Assembly (NCBI RefSeq): GCF_027594425.1
Contig: NZ_CP115159.1
Location: forward strand, 3,185,001 to 3,249,000
From: Zunongwangia sp. HGR-M22
GTDB taxonomy: Bacteria > Bacteroidota > Bacteroidia > Flavobacteriales > Flavobacteriaceae
Length of the DNA: 64,000 nt
Direction of reading: 5' to 3'
In this document: piece after piece, positions 36,050 through 45,722 of the stretch
Position numbering within the stretch: position 1 is the first letter of the stretch
Layout: each line of letters begins with the position of its first letter
Position numbers and translations under genes: made by a program
The notes under the pieces: model-generated
Databases searched by the model: none
What the model was told of the DNA's origin: nothing
The model's input: only the letters and a program-made list of their open reading frames with translations

Positions 36050-36265
36050 ATGAAAAGATTATTTTTATTATTTGCTGTAGCAACAATGACAATTTCAATG
36101 TATTCTTGTAGAGAAACTACTGAAGAGAATGCTGAGGAAAATATGGAACAAATGGGTGACGATATCGAAGATGGCGTTGAAGACGCTGCCGAAGATACTG
36201 AAGATGCTGTAGAAGAGGCTGGTCAAGAAATTGAAGATGAAGTAGAGAACAACGACGATATGTAA
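36050..36265 (+). CDS. small acidic lipoprotein, copy 1
   Basis: A 71-residue protein. The lipoprotein signal MKRLFLLFAVATMTISMYSC ends at Cys20; the remaining 51 residues are strongly acidic and repetitive (EDGVEDAAEDTEDAVEEAG), probably a helix or disordered. It is paralogous to the next gene, which has the same SCRE(T/S)T start after the lipid Cys. Function unknown. It begins 48 bp after the DUF4130 gene and ends at its own terminator. Confidence 0.75.
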   Translation: MKRLFLLFAVATMTISMYSCRETTEENAEENMEQMGDDIEDGVEDAAEDTEDAVEEAGQEIEDEVENNDDM

Positions 36266-36291
36266 TTTTCACTTACTGTGAAAATAAAAAC

Positions 36292-36317
36292 AAAAGCCAC
36301 TCTCTGTAGTGGCTTTT
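36292..36317 (+). terminator. intrinsic terminator between the two acidic lipoprotein genes
   Basis: Stem AAAAGCCACT / AGTGGCTTTT with a six-base loop and a T-run. It also shows that the upstream ATG at 36309, inside the stem, is not the start of the next gene. Confidence 0.85.
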
Positions 36318-36353
36318 TTTAGCTATTTTAATTTATCATTAAACTATATAATC

Positions 36354-36596
36354 ATGAAAAAACAAATTTTAGCATTATTTGTTGCTATTTTCGCTTTATC
36401 ACTATATTCATGTAGAGAATCCACTGGAGAAAAAACAGAGGAAGCGGTAGAAGCCATTGGCGAAGATATCGAAGACAACGTAGAAAAGGCTGGAGAGAAA
36501 ATTGAAAGAGGAGCCGATAAGGTTAAAGAAGAGGTAGATGAAGAAATTCATGAAACCGATGATATCAACGGCGAAGAGGCTAATGACGATATGTAA
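36354..36596 (+). CDS. small charged lipoprotein, copy 2
   Basis: The start at ATG 36354 gives MKKQILALFVAIFALSLYSC, a clean lipoprotein signal; the frame from 36309 begins inside the terminator before it. The mature part (about 60 residues) is charged, with heptad-like EKAGEKIERGADKVKEEVDEE suggesting a helix. It is a tandem paralogue of the gene before it. Having its own terminator on both sides suggests independent expression. Function unknown. Confidence 0.75.
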   Translation: MKKQILALFVAIFALSLYSCRESTGEKTEEAVEAIGEDIEDNVEKAGEKIERGADKVKEEVDEEIHETDDINGEEANDDM

Positions 36597-36609
36597 AAAA
36601 TCGAAACAA

Positions 36610-36642
36610 AAATAAAGGCTTCAAGTTTTGAAGCCTTTATTT
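36610..36642. terminator. bidirectional intrinsic terminator
   Basis: Fifteen-bp stem AAATAAAGGCTTCAA / TTGAAGCCTTTATTT with a GTT loop. It lies between the lipoprotein gene (+) and the polyprenyl synthase gene (-) and contains the stop codon of the latter in its right arm. Confidence 0.88.
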
Positions 36643-37614
36643 TTTTCTTTCTATCACATAATTAACCATTAGCTCTAGAGAATCTTTAAATTGAGATTGC
36701 GGATAGTTTTTAAGGATTTTTAAAGCCTCTTCCTGAAAGGCTTCCATTCTTTTAGTCGCATAATCCAATCCTCCCTTTTTCTTTACAAACGCAATAACTT
36801 CTTTTACGCGTTTTTTATCCTTATTGTGATTTTTAATCGAATTAATCACCCAGGCCTTTTCTTTCTTATCTGAATTATTTAAGGCATAAATCAAAGGCAA
36901 TGTCATTTTCTGTTCCTTAATATCAATACCTGTAGGTTTGCCTATTTTATCATCACCGTAATCAAATAGATCATCTTTAATCTGAAATGCCATCCCTATA
37001 AGCTCTCCAAATCGTCGCATTTCTTCTACATCTTCAGAATCTGGTTTTACAGAAGCTGCTCCCAAACTACAACAAGCCGCAATCAAGGTTGCTGTTTTTT
37101 GTCTTATTATTTCGTAGTAAACTTCTTCTGTAATATCCAAGCGACGGGCTTTTTCAATTTGCAATAATTCGCCTTCACTCATCTCTCGCACCGCTACCGA
37201 AATAATTTTAAGCAAATCAAAATCATTATTATCTATAGAAAGCAATAATCCTTTTGACAATAAATAATCCCCAACCAGCACTGCAATTTTATTTTTCCAA
37301 AGTGCATTTATACTGAAAAATCCACGCCTACGGTTACTATCGTCCACAACATCATCATGCACTAATGTAGCAGTATGAATTAATTCAATTACAGAAGCTC
37401 CGCGATAAGTTCGCTCATTCACTTTCCCTTCGGAAACCATCTTAGCTACCAAAAACACGAACATGGGACGCATTTGCTTCCCTTTTCGATTTACTATGTA
37501 ATGTGTGATCCTGTTAAGTAACGCTACTTGTGAAGACATCGATTGGAAGAACTTCTTTTCAAAAAGTTCCATTTCCTTTTCAACAGGAAGTTTTATTTGA
37601 GAGATTATCTTCAT
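36637..37614 (-). CDS. polyprenyl diphosphate synthase (IspB-like)
   Basis: A 325-residue trans-prenyltransferase. HDDVVDDSNRRRG contains the first aspartate-rich motif, and KDDLFDYGDD the second. It elongates allylic diphosphates with isopentenyl diphosphate, most likely to the side chain of menaquinone (flavobacteria use mainly MK-6); chain length is not read from the sequence. It lies 43 bp after rlmN on the same strand. The stop codon falls in a terminator stem. Confidence 0.92.
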   Translation of the reverse strand: MKIISQIKLPVEKEMELFEKKFFQSMSSQVALLNRITHYIVNRKGKQMRPMFVFLVAKMVSEGKVNERTYRGASVIELIHTATLVHDDVVDDSNRRRGFFSINALWKNKIAVLVGDYLLSKGLLLSIDNNDFDLLKIISVAVREMSEGELLQIEKARRLDITEEVYYEIIRQKTATLIAACCSLGAASVKPDSEDVEEMRRFGELIGMAFQIKDDLFDYGDDKIGKPTGIDIKEQKMTLPLIYALNNSDKKEKAWVINSIKNHNKDKKRVKEVIAFVKKKGGLDYATKRMEAFQEEALKILKNYPQSQFKDSLELMVNYVIERKK

Positions 37615-37657
37615 AAAGAGCCCAAAGATAGGTTATTTCGGAAAAATTGAAGTTAAA

Positions 37658-38704
37658 TTAAGACGCCGATTTATTTGCTAACTGTCCACATGCAGCATCG
37701 ATATCTTTACCGCGAGAACGACGAACGGTTACCGTGATTCCATTTTGTTCTAATAAATTTTGATACATATCTGTAGCTTGTGAAGAAGCTTGCTGAAAAT
37801 CACCATCATCGATAGGATTATATTCGATTAAGTTCACTTTACATGGAACATATTTGCAGAATCTAACTAAAGCCATTGCATCTTTACGAGTATCATTCAC
37901 ATCTCTCCAAACAATATATTCGTAAGTTATTCTACTCTTCGTTTTGGAGTACCAATATTCTAAGGATTCTCTTAGGTCTTCTAGTGGAAAAGTTTCATTA
38001 AAAGGCATAATCTTTGTCCGAACCTCATCGGTGGCGGCATGCAAAGACACTGCGAGTTTTATTTTGGCCTCGTCATCTGCCAGTTTCTTAATCATTTTAG
38101 GAACTCCAGAGGTAGAAATCGTAATTCGTTTTGCAGACATCCCTAAGCCTTCATCTGAGGTGATTTTATCTACAGCTTTCATCACATTATTATAATTCAT
38201 AAGCGGTTCTCCCATACCCATAAATACAATATTGCTCAAAGGACGGTCAAAATATAATCTACTTTCATTATCAATAGCAACAACCTGATCGTAAATTTCG
38301 TCCGGATTCAAATTTCGCATACGTTTTAAACGTGCTGTTGCGCAAAATTGGCAATCGAGACTACATCCTACCTGAGAAGACACACAAGCCGTTGTACGCT
38401 TGGCTGTGGGAATTAGAACAGATTCTACGGTAAGATTATCATGTAATTTTACGGCATTTTTAATGGTGCCATCACTACTTCGCTGCATTTGATCGACACG
38501 AATGTGGTTGATCACAAAATTATCAGATAGCATTGCTCGTGTTTGCTTAGAAATGTTCGTCATTTCGTCAAAACTATGCGCTCCCTTATTCCAAAGCCAT
38601 TCGTAGACTTGCGATCCTCTAAATGATTTATCTCCGTTTTCTACAAAAAACTCTTGCAGTTGTATTTTGGTTAATGCTCGTATATCTTTTTTCTTCTTTT
38701 CCAC
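37658..38704 (-). CDS. rlmN: 23S rRNA (A2503-C2)/tRNA (A37-C2)-methyltransferase RlmN
   Basis: A 348-residue radical SAM methyltransferase of normal length. CSLDCQFCATARLKRMRNL holds the CxxxCxxC cluster motif, FMGMGEPLMNYNNV is the SAM-binding GEP motif, and the C-terminal AACGQL carries the second catalytic Cys, with the first in TTACVSSQVG. It methylates A2503 in 23S rRNA and A37 in some tRNAs. It is likely co-transcribed with the polyprenyl synthase gene that follows. Confidence 0.95.
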   Translation of the reverse strand: MEKKKKDIRALTKIQLQEFFVENGDKSFRGSQVYEWLWNKGAHSFDEMTNISKQTRAMLSDNFVINHIRVDQMQRSSDGTIKNAVKLHDNLTVESVLIPTAKRTTACVSSQVGCSLDCQFCATARLKRMRNLNPDEIYDQVVAIDNESRLYFDRPLSNIVFMGMGEPLMNYNNVMKAVDKITSDEGLGMSAKRITISTSGVPKMIKKLADDEAKIKLAVSLHAATDEVRTKIMPFNETFPLEDLRESLEYWYSKTKSRITYEYIVWRDVNDTRKDAMALVRFCKYVPCKVNLIEYNPIDDGDFQQASSQATDMYQNLLEQNGITVTVRRSRGKDIDAACGQLANKSAS

Positions 38705-38754
38705 GCTACAAAATTACAAAGATTCTAAGGATAATTTATTACCTCATTAAATGC

Positions 38755-38787
38755 AAAAAGCCACAATTGAAATAATTGCGGCTTTTT
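38755..38787 (-). terminator. intrinsic terminator of queA
   Basis: As minus-strand RNA, AAAAAGCCGCAATT pairs with AATTGTGGCTTTTT including one G-U pair (an A-C mismatch on the other strand), which shows that it works for the minus strand. It lies 19 bp after the queA stop. Confidence 0.82.
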
Positions 38788-38805
38788 AATTGATATTCTA
38801 ATTAC

Positions 38806-39861
38806 TTATATAATTAACATGGCATCGCCATAAGTATAGAATCTATATTTTTCTTTTACTGCTTCTTCGTACGCTCTCATCATAAAATCATGACCAGCAA
38901 AAGCAGAAATCATCATCATTAATGTCGATTTTGGAGTATGGAAGTTTGTCACCATACAATTAGCGATACTAAAATCGTAAGGAGGGAAAATAAATTTATT
39001 TGTCCATCCACCAAATTCGTTTAAAGTTTGATTAGAAGAAACAGAACTTTCTAAAACGCGCATTACGGTAGTACCAACTGCACAAATTTTACGCTTTTCG
39101 TTTTTAGCTTTATTAATGGTATTTACAGCATCACCTTTAATAAATGCTTCTTCACTATCCATCTTATGTTTGCTAAGATCTTCTACTTCAACTGGGCTAA
39201 AGGTCCCTAAGCCTACGTGAAGAGTAACTTCAGCAAAATTAACGCCTTTAATTTCTAAACGTTTAAGTAGGTGCTTAGAAAAATGAAGTCCTGCCGTTGG
39301 TGCTGCAACAGCTCCTTCTTCTTTTGCGTAAATAGTTTGATAGCGCTCCTGATCTTCAGGCTGCACATCTCTTTTTATATATTTAGGAAGCGGTGTTTCC
39401 CCAAGCTCCTTTAATTTTCTTCTGAAATCTTCGTAAGACCCATCGTAAAGAAAACGTAATGTTCTTCCTCTAGAAGTGGTATTATCGATTACCTCGGCAA
39501 CTAAACTTTCGTCGTCTCCAAAATAAAGTTTATTCCCAATTCTAATTTTACGTGCAGGATCTACTAAAACATCCCACAGTTTAGTTTCAGGATTTAATTC
39601 TCTTAGCAAGAAAACTTCAATTCTGGCACCGGTCTTTTCTTTGTTCCCATACAAACGAGCGGGAAAAACCTTTGTATTATTTAAAACCATCACATCTTCT
39701 GGCTCAAAATAACTAATAAGATCTTTAAATTGTTTGTGCTCTATAGTTTGCTCTTTTCGGTTAAGAACCATTAGGCGCGCTTCATCTCTATTTTCAGCCG
39801 GATACTCAGCAAGTAATTCTGGCGGAAGTTCGAAGTTGAAGTTTGAAAGTTTCATTCCCAT
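38806..39861 (-). CDS. queA: S-adenosylmethionine:tRNA ribosyltransferase-isomerase QueA
   Basis: A 351-residue enzyme of full length. Diagnostic blocks are [47 protein letters not shown] and [12 protein letters not shown]. It transfers and rearranges the ribosyl part of SAM onto preQ1-tRNA to give epoxyqueuosine. A start two codons later (MKLSNF) is equally possible. A promoter-like element lies at 39882-39889. Confidence 0.95.
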   Translation of the reverse strand: MGMKLSNFNFELPPELLAEYPAENRDEARLMVLNRKEQTIEHKQFKDLISYFEPEDVMVLNNTKVFPARLYGNKEKTGARIEVFLLRELNPETKLWDVLVDPARKIRIGNKLYFGDDESLVAEVIDNTTSRGRTLRFLYDGSYEDFRRKLKELGETPLPKYIKRDVQPEDQERYQTIYAKEEGAVAAPTAGLHFSKHLLKRLEIKGVNFAEVTLHVGLGTFSPVEVEDLSKHKMDSEEAFIKGDAVNTINKAKNEKRKICAVGTTVMRVLESSVSSNQTLNEFGGWTNKFIFPPYDFSIANCMVTNFHTPKSTLMMMISAFAGHDFMMRAYEEAVKEKYRFYTYGDAMLII

Positions 39862-39881
39862 ATTTGAAATTTTAAAGGCTG

Positions 39882-39889
39882 CAAATATA
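39882..39889 (-). promoter_or_regulatory. candidate queA promoter (-7 element)
   Basis: The minus strand reads TATATTTG, a perfect match to TAnnTTTG, 20 bases before the queA ATG. CTTGAC lies 21 bases upstream as a possible -33 region. An 8-bp hairpin (39889-39910) overlaps the spacer. Confidence 0.42.
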
Positions 39890-39946
39890 CAACCTCAAAA
39901 CAGGGGTTGTCAAGTAATTGCGACATTATTTGAGAATTTAATTTCA

Positions 39947-41170
39947 TTAAGCCTTTTCTACCACAAATTTTAAGCTTTCTAAATCACTATAAAAATCGGG
40001 ATAACTCTTTGATACCACCATTGCATCGTCTATAATCACAGGTGTTTTCAAGGCAATTGGAGCAAAAGCCATTGCCATGCGATGATCGTTGTAAGTTGCA
40101 ATTTCAATATTTTCTTTTAAGCTTTTTGAAGGAAGTAATTCTAAATGATCTTTGGAGATTACAACTTCTCCACCCAATTTCTCTATTTCGTTTTTAAGCG
40201 CCACTAAACGGTCGGTTTCCTTGATTTTAAGCGTATGTAATCCTGTTAGTTTACATCCCACTCCCAAGCCTAGACAAGTAACTGCTATAGTTTGTGCAAT
40301 ATCTGGCGAATTTCTAAGATCTTCCGCGATACTTGCGGGCTTCGAACATTTCGATTTTTTAAGGGTAATGCTATTTTCATCGAAACTAGTTTTCACCCCA
40401 AATTGCTTATAAATTTTAGCCAGACAAGAATCTCCCTGTAAACTTTCTTCTCTATAATTCGATAAAGTAATTTCAGCTTCTTCACATAAGGCAGCTATGC
40501 TATAAAAATAGGAAGCTGAACTCCAATCTGATTCTACCGGAATAGTTTTAGGACTTAATGTTGAGCAAGCTTCAATTTTAATAGTATTCCCTTCAAAACT
40601 TCCCTGAATACCCGAACGCTGAAGCATCTCTAGCGTCATAAGAATATATGGTGCGCTGGTTACTTGGCCTTCAAGATTTATGGTTAATCCCTGCGGAAGT
40701 GAAGCGCCAATAAGCATTAATGCTGAAATATACTGGCTACTTATATTTGCCTGTAAACTAACCGAATTTGCCTGAAGTTTTTTACCTTGAATTCGAATTG
40801 GTGGGTATCCTTCGTTTTTCTCGTAGGTAATTTCAGCTCCCATAGATCGAAGCGCTTCTACCAATAATTTTATTGGCCGCTCCTGCATACGCTTACTACC
40901 GGTTAAAACCGTCTCTCTACCTTCCTTAACAGCAAAATAAGCGGTAAGAAAACGCATGGCGGTACCTGCATGATGAATATCGACCTCAACTTCGTTAGAA
41001 GCCAAAGCCTTTTTCATTACCTGAGAGTCGTCACTATTCGAAAGATTTGTAATCTCAAGATTATTGAATAATGACTCTATAATTAGTAAGCGATTAGATT
41101 CACTTTTGGATCCTGTGATTTGCAGAGTTCCTTTTATATTCTTTTCTGAATGGTTTACTTTAAATTTCAT
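39947..41170 (-). CDS. aroA: 3-phosphoshikimate 1-carboxyvinyltransferase (EPSP synthase)
   Basis: A 407-residue enzyme of the shikimate pathway, transferring enolpyruvyl from PEP to shikimate 3-phosphate. ITGSKSESNRLLI is the N-terminal substrate loop, HAGTAMRFLTAY the second domain entry, ESDWSSASYFYS and KIKETDRLVAL the conserved catalytic blocks. The N-terminal loop HAGTAMR replaces the NAGTA(I/M)R seen in many bacteria. It lies 15 bp after the small membrane-protein gene in a run of minus-strand genes, away from the aromatic operon at 48-52 kb. Confidence 0.94.
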   Translation of the reverse strand: MKFKVNHSEKNIKGTLQITGSKSESNRLLIIESLFNNLEITNLSNSDDSQVMKKALASNEVEVDIHHAGTAMRFLTAYFAVKEGRETVLTGSKRMQERPIKLLVEALRSMGAEITYEKNEGYPPIRIQGKKLQANSVSLQANISSQYISALMLIGASLPQGLTINLEGQVTSAPYILMTLEMLQRSGIQGSFEGNTIKIEACSTLSPKTIPVESDWSSASYFYSIAALCEEAEITLSNYREESLQGDSCLAKIYKQFGVKTSFDENSITLKKSKCSKPASIAEDLRNSPDIAQTIAVTCLGLGVGCKLTGLHTLKIKETDRLVALKNEIEKLGGEVVISKDHLELLPSKSLKENIEIATYNDHRMAMAFAPIALKTPVIIDDAMVVSKSYPDFYSDLESLKFVVEKA

Positions 41171-41185
41171 AGAAAGTAAAGTTGA

Positions 41186-41449
41186 TTATTTTTTTAGTTG
41201 GTCTTTATCTTTTCTGCGGAATTGCCCGTATGATACAATCATCCCATAAACAATCATTCCTACAATCTGACCTATAACAAAAGTAATCATTTTACCGTCT
41301 GCCATCTTCTCTTGATAGTAATCTTTAAAGGCAAATCCTCCATAATCGATAACCATCATCACCACATTATAAATTAAAACAAATAAAAAGCCCAAAATAG
41401 CTACAGACTTCCAGTATTTTTTACTGGACATAATTTCTTTAAACTTCAT
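41186..41449 (-). CDS. small two-helix membrane protein, unknown function
   Basis: An 87-residue protein with two predicted membrane helices (VAILGFLFVLIYNVVMMVI and MITFVIGQIVGMIVYGMIV) joined by a short hydrophilic segment, and a lysine-rich C-terminus that should be cytoplasmic. I do not recognise a family. Its gene begins one base after the MazG-like stop and ends 15 bp before aroA, so it is clearly part of that transcript. Confidence 0.72.
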   Translation of the reverse strand: MKFKEIMSSKKYWKSVAILGFLFVLIYNVVMMVIDYGGFAFKDYYQEKMADGKMITFVIGQIVGMIVYGMIVSYGQFRRKDKDQLKK

Positions 41450-41450
41450 G

Positions 41451-41777
41451 CTATTTCAGTTTTTCGTTATTATGATGTCTGTTATGATCTCGTTTGGTTT
41501 TAATATCTAACTTTTTATCAAAAGCTTCCTGAAGATCTACCCCGGTTTGGTTGGCAAGACATAAAACTACAAACATAACATCTGCAAGTTCCTCGCCAAG
41601 GTCTTTATTCTTATCGCTTTCTTTTTCGCTTTGTTCGCCATAACGACGCGCAATTATACGAGCTACTTCGCCAACTTCTTCAGTTAGCTGCGCCATATTG
41701 GTTAATTCGTTAAAATATCGTACTCCGTGTTCTTTAATCCAATTATCAACGGCTTTTTGTGAGTTCTGTAGATTCAT
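41451..41777 (-). CDS. MazG-like nucleotide pyrophosphohydrolase
   Basis: A 108-residue protein from the ATG at 41777; the longer frame begins with TTG. LTEEVGEVARII and GEELADVMFVVLCLAN supply the four acidic residues (EExxE ... ExxD) that bind magnesium in MazG/dUTPase-type enzymes. It probably hydrolyses non-canonical nucleoside triphosphates. Its start overlaps the last 32 bases of the transglutaminase-like gene upstream, suggesting coupled translation. Confidence 0.87.
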   Translation of the reverse strand: MNLQNSQKAVDNWIKEHGVRYFNELTNMAQLTEEVGEVARIIARRYGEQSEKESDKNKDLGEELADVMFVVLCLANQTGVDLQEAFDKKLDIKTKRDHNRHHNNEKLK

Positions 41778-43749
41778 CGCTTTTTTCAATTTTAGACAAA
41801 ACTATAGCTTCTGAATGTTTACTCACAATTTCATCGAAAAAGTTTTTTAGATGAGCATAATCTTCAGCTGGATAAATAGACTTATTTAAAAGGATTGAAG
41901 ATTCTAATCTTAGGAAATTTGCGCTCTTATTAATTATAAACTTAAAAACAGCGCCGTCTTCGTTTATATTGACAATGGTACTTTCTGGCATAGATTCTAA
42001 CTCATAGCCTTCTGGAACCATAAAATTGATTACCGAAACATAATTTACAGGAAAATCCATGTATATAGGATACGTTCTCTCGTCTGCTTTGAAAGGATTT
42101 TCTTTTTCAGCTAAAAATAAAAGAGGGTTAAAATAAATATTATCTCCAATAACCTCTACGCCATGATTCAATTCAAATTGGTAACTTTCTTTTATATCTG
42201 CACCTACTTTCTTAACATTTTCTTTTTTAATATCGGTAATAACGATATCTCCCTTATCTTCCTGTAAAAGTTGTTTATAATTTTCTTCGTCGACACCTTT
42301 GTATTTATCACGATAACTTTTTGCTACAAATTGACTATACATTCCTGTATATTTTCCTTTAATTTTAAAATCTTCAGTAATCTTAATATTTATGAAATTT
42401 CTCTTTAAAGAACTGTAGTTAGGCAATAGAGAAACCCAGCCAGACTTACCATCATCTTTAATAATTCTACCCTGCCAGTTTCTCGCTCTCTCGGGTAACT
42501 GCCCTGGTGCAGCGTTAAGATCTGTCGCATCTAATAAAATTATTTGGCCATCGAAATCTACACTGGTAATTACATAATTAAAACCAGATCTTGTTGGAAA
42601 AACAGGTATGCCGTTACTTTTTGTGCTTACTAATACAGGATCTGCATTCAAACCAGCGTATCTAAGCATCGCAGTAAGTAATAAATTTATATCGCCAGTA
42701 TTTCCACTTCCTTCTTTATATGCTTTACGAATACCATTTTCCGCAATAAAACCTATATAGTCATTCCAAACCACTTTGGATTTTACAAAATTATAAATTG
42801 CGAAAATCTTATCTTGAGGTTTATCTACACCCTGCAACAAAGCTTCAAGATCATCTTTAAAAAAGCTACTTTTTCTAAGCTCACTTGCAAAACCTCCTTC
42901 ATCATAAATAGATTTAGCTACATCGTCCCAATTAGCACTAAAATATTCCATCGGAGTATCTGGGAATTTAGTATACTGCAATTCCCATTTAATACTTGCA
43001 GCATAATTGTCTAAATAATCGATATATACCTCTTCTTTCAACGCAGGAATGTTTTCCTCGGATATTTCATAAACCGTTTGCATATATTTAGTGGTCTGCG
43101 CATGCATATTGTATTGCTCATTATTTTTCTCTATTGGAAAAAATAGTGAAGAGAGTTGATTATAATGAGCCACAAAACCAAAAAATTCTGGTATTTCAAT
43201 TTTTACATCCAGTTTTTTAGTTGGTATTCTAGCCTGCAATTCTGTCTCATCTAAAGAGGTTAAAAAAGGAGATCTTTTTTCATATTGAAATTCTACCACG
43301 CTACCCGGCTTTAAAGAAGGCATTGTGAACTTCACTGATTCGCGATATTTTGACGTTTCCTCTTGAAAAATTTCATCCTTTCTTAATTTTTCTTCAACAA
43401 GTTTTCCATCTTCCAGATTATAAGTAAATCCTTTTATTCCGTAAATTTCTTCTTTATCATTACCGCTAATGTGTTTTGTTAAGTTCACAGTTGCCCAATC
43501 AAATCCATCTTCATTATAAATTTTTATACGATAGCGATATTTAGTTACTAACGATAGACCATTATTACTGTTATAGTCGTAATACGTATATTGTTTTTTA
43601 TAAAGATAAGCTGCATTAGCTTCTTTGTCTGAAGGATGTTCAGTCTCTGCAACTTCTTCTTCAGAAACTTTTCCAAATTTGTAATTCTGAGCCTGCATTG
43701 CGTTTCCTATGATTAGAAATGCAACTAAAAGATAAAATTTCGAAAGCAT
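41746..43749 (-). CDS. DUF3857/transglutaminase-like protein, copy B
   Basis: A 667-residue exported protein (signal MLSKFYLLVAFLIIGNAMQAQ). The first 300 residues form a DUF3857 domain, and KSKVVWNDYIGFIAENGIRKAYKEGSGNTGDINLLLTAML is a transglutaminase-like region. In this copy the usual catalytic Cys position (GYGDCKG in its neighbour) reads GSGNTGD, so it may be enzymatically inactive. The gene follows its paralogue by 11 bp. Function in the envelope is unknown. Confidence 0.8.
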   Translation of the reverse strand: MLSKFYLLVAFLIIGNAMQAQNYKFGKVSEEEVAETEHPSDKEANAAYLYKKQYTYYDYNSNNGLSLVTKYRYRIKIYNEDGFDWATVNLTKHISGNDKEEIYGIKGFTYNLEDGKLVEEKLRKDEIFQEETSKYRESVKFTMPSLKPGSVVEFQYEKRSPFLTSLDETELQARIPTKKLDVKIEIPEFFGFVAHYNQLSSLFFPIEKNNEQYNMHAQTTKYMQTVYEISEENIPALKEEVYIDYLDNYAASIKWELQYTKFPDTPMEYFSANWDDVAKSIYDEGGFASELRKSSFFKDDLEALLQGVDKPQDKIFAIYNFVKSKVVWNDYIGFIAENGIRKAYKEGSGNTGDINLLLTAMLRYAGLNADPVLVSTKSNGIPVFPTRSGFNYVITSVDFDGQIILLDATDLNAAPGQLPERARNWQGRIIKDDGKSGWVSLLPNYSSLKRNFINIKITEDFKIKGKYTGMYSQFVAKSYRDKYKGVDEENYKQLLQEDKGDIVITDIKKENVKKVGADIKESYQFELNHGVEVIGDNIYFNPLLFLAEKENPFKADERTYPIYMDFPVNYVSVINFMVPEGYELESMPESTIVNINEDGAVFKFIINKSANFLRLESSILLNKSIYPAEDYAHLKNFFDEIVSKHSEAIVLSKIEKSDESTELTKSR

Positions 43750-43760
43750 AATTATAGGTT

Positions 43761-45671
43761 TTAGCCGTTTTTAATCAAGACAGCTTTTTGATTACTTAAA
43801 ATATTGATCTTATTTAAAAATTCTCTAAAATCACTAAATTGATTTGGAGACCACTTGCCTTCATTTATAGTTATAGATCGCTTCACCTGAAGAAGTCTGG
43901 GATCATCATCAGCAACCTCAACTGAAAAACTAAACTTACCAAAATCGGTTTCAATATTTATAGCATTTGGTAAAGCTTCTATCGTATAGGCTTCTGGAAT
44001 TTTAAAATCAAATTGATCTCTATTTGTAAAGCCCCGCAATATTTCTATTGGATACTTTCTATCTTCATCTCTAGTTACAGCATCAATTTCAGGCTGTATA
44101 AAATTTAATGGAAGTAAAATTCGGTTTCCCGCTGTGGTGTGAAATTTTTTGCCACTAAAATCCAATTGTTCTGAAAAGCTAACTTGATCCTTGTTATTTT
44201 CAAAATTCAACGTATTGATATGAATACCAGGCAAATTCCCTAAAATCTCTTTATAGTATATATTTTTATCCTTTTCTTTTTGATTTTGAATATGATAGTT
44301 ATTACCGTATGAAATCCCTTTACTCTCCCGCTTCACAGTTGCCGTGAAGGAATCTTCTGAAAGCTCGATTTTACAAAATGTCTCTTCAAGATTTTTTTGA
44401 CATGTATATTGTGGTGTTTTTACAATTTCCCCACCTTCTTCCTTTATTAAAAGAACATGACGATTATCGGTAAAATCACCCAAATAGTTAAAAGGCATTG
44501 ATTGGCTTGTACATTCTAACCAAACATCATCTTCTGCAATATTAGAAATGTTTAAGATCACATGATTTCCCTGCATCGATGCGAATCCCGGATCGATATC
44601 TTTTTGCTCGTTACCGGCGTAAACTACAGCGTAATTAGACTTAATACCCTGTGAAGCTAGCAAAGCCTTTGTATAATTGGTTAAGCCTTTGCAATCGCCA
44701 TATCCTACACGATCTACTTCGCTGGCCAAAATCGGCTCCCAACCACCTATACCAAGCTGTACGCTTATATAGCGGGTTTTACTTTGCATATATTCGTAAA
44801 TCATCTTAGCTTTCTCGTAGTCATTGGCGGCATCCTTTACCAGCTCTGAAACTTCTGCAATAGTATTAGTATTAAGCTCATCTCTTCCTTTTAAAAGATT
44901 TTCAAATTGCCATTTCCCAAAAGTACTCCATTCACTTGCACTTCCCATAACACCCATTAAGCTAAAATCATTTAAAGCAACCTTTACCATTGGTGCCATA
45001 TTTGCAACTTTAGGACTGTAAGGTTCATAATTATAGGCTGGTATATTTTTAAAGGTGTATGTAAGCTCAAAATCACTTACTTTTTTTTCTACCTGAATGC
45101 TATCCAAATTTGTCTCTACGTAACGTATTGGTATATGATTTGGATTTTTCAATTCATATTTGCTTGAAGCGACACTTAAAAAGTAATTATTAATTGGCTG
45201 AAAAGCCTTTATAAAAACGGTAGTCGACATGCTTACTTCACTTTCGTAAATCACCGTATAGGGATAATCTGCAGGGGAATAATTTAGATAACTTACGCGA
45301 TTATCTGAGTATAAATTTGAAGAACCTACGGCACTTTGATCTTTAAAATCACGCTGTTTAAATTGCTTAACCTCCTCCCCTAACTTATTTAAAACCAATG
45401 CATTTTGCTTCTTTATCTTTGCATCATTATCATCGTAAAAATCGTAAGCTCTCACATAATCATCGCCATATTTATTCAAAACAGTGACCACTCTTTTTGT
45501 AGTAATGGTCATATCGTCTACATCTTCAATTTCGATGAGCACATGTTCGTACCTTAAAATAGCATTTGCATGCTCGGTAAGTTCATTTTTGAGTACGATA
45601 CTTTGATAAGAATCTTGTGCAAAACACAATATTCCCGTGAAGAGCATTAAGCTGGAGAATAAAAATTTCAT
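43761..45671 (-). CDS. DUF3857/transglutaminase-like protein, copy A
   Basis: A 636-residue exported protein (signal MKFLFSSLMLFTGILCFAQ). DUF3857 covers about residues 50-230. The transglutaminase-like core includes MQSKTRYISVQLGIGGWEP and VGYGDCKGLTNYTKALL, where the Cys keeps the catalytic position, with a later NHVILNI and the Asp region following. This copy therefore looks active, in contrast to the next gene. It could be a peptidase or cross-linking enzyme of the periplasm; substrate unknown. Confidence 0.8.
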   Translation of the reverse strand: MKFLFSSLMLFTGILCFAQDSYQSIVLKNELTEHANAILRYEHVLIEIEDVDDMTITTKRVVTVLNKYGDDYVRAYDFYDDNDAKIKKQNALVLNKLGEEVKQFKQRDFKDQSAVGSSNLYSDNRVSYLNYSPADYPYTVIYESEVSMSTTVFIKAFQPINNYFLSVASSKYELKNPNHIPIRYVETNLDSIQVEKKVSDFELTYTFKNIPAYNYEPYSPKVANMAPMVKVALNDFSLMGVMGSASEWSTFGKWQFENLLKGRDELNTNTIAEVSELVKDAANDYEKAKMIYEYMQSKTRYISVQLGIGGWEPILASEVDRVGYGDCKGLTNYTKALLASQGIKSNYAVVYAGNEQKDIDPGFASMQGNHVILNISNIAEDDVWLECTSQSMPFNYLGDFTDNRHVLLIKEEGGEIVKTPQYTCQKNLEETFCKIELSEDSFTATVKRESKGISYGNNYHIQNQKEKDKNIYYKEILGNLPGIHINTLNFENNKDQVSFSEQLDFSGKKFHTTAGNRILLPLNFIQPEIDAVTRDEDRKYPIEILRGFTNRDQFDFKIPEAYTIEALPNAINIETDFGKFSFSVEVADDDPRLLQVKRSITINEGKWSPNQFSDFREFLNKINILSNQKAVLIKNG

Positions 45672-45722
45672 TACAAAAACGGATGGATTTCGTTTTGCAA
45701 TATATCAAAATTTTAAGATATT

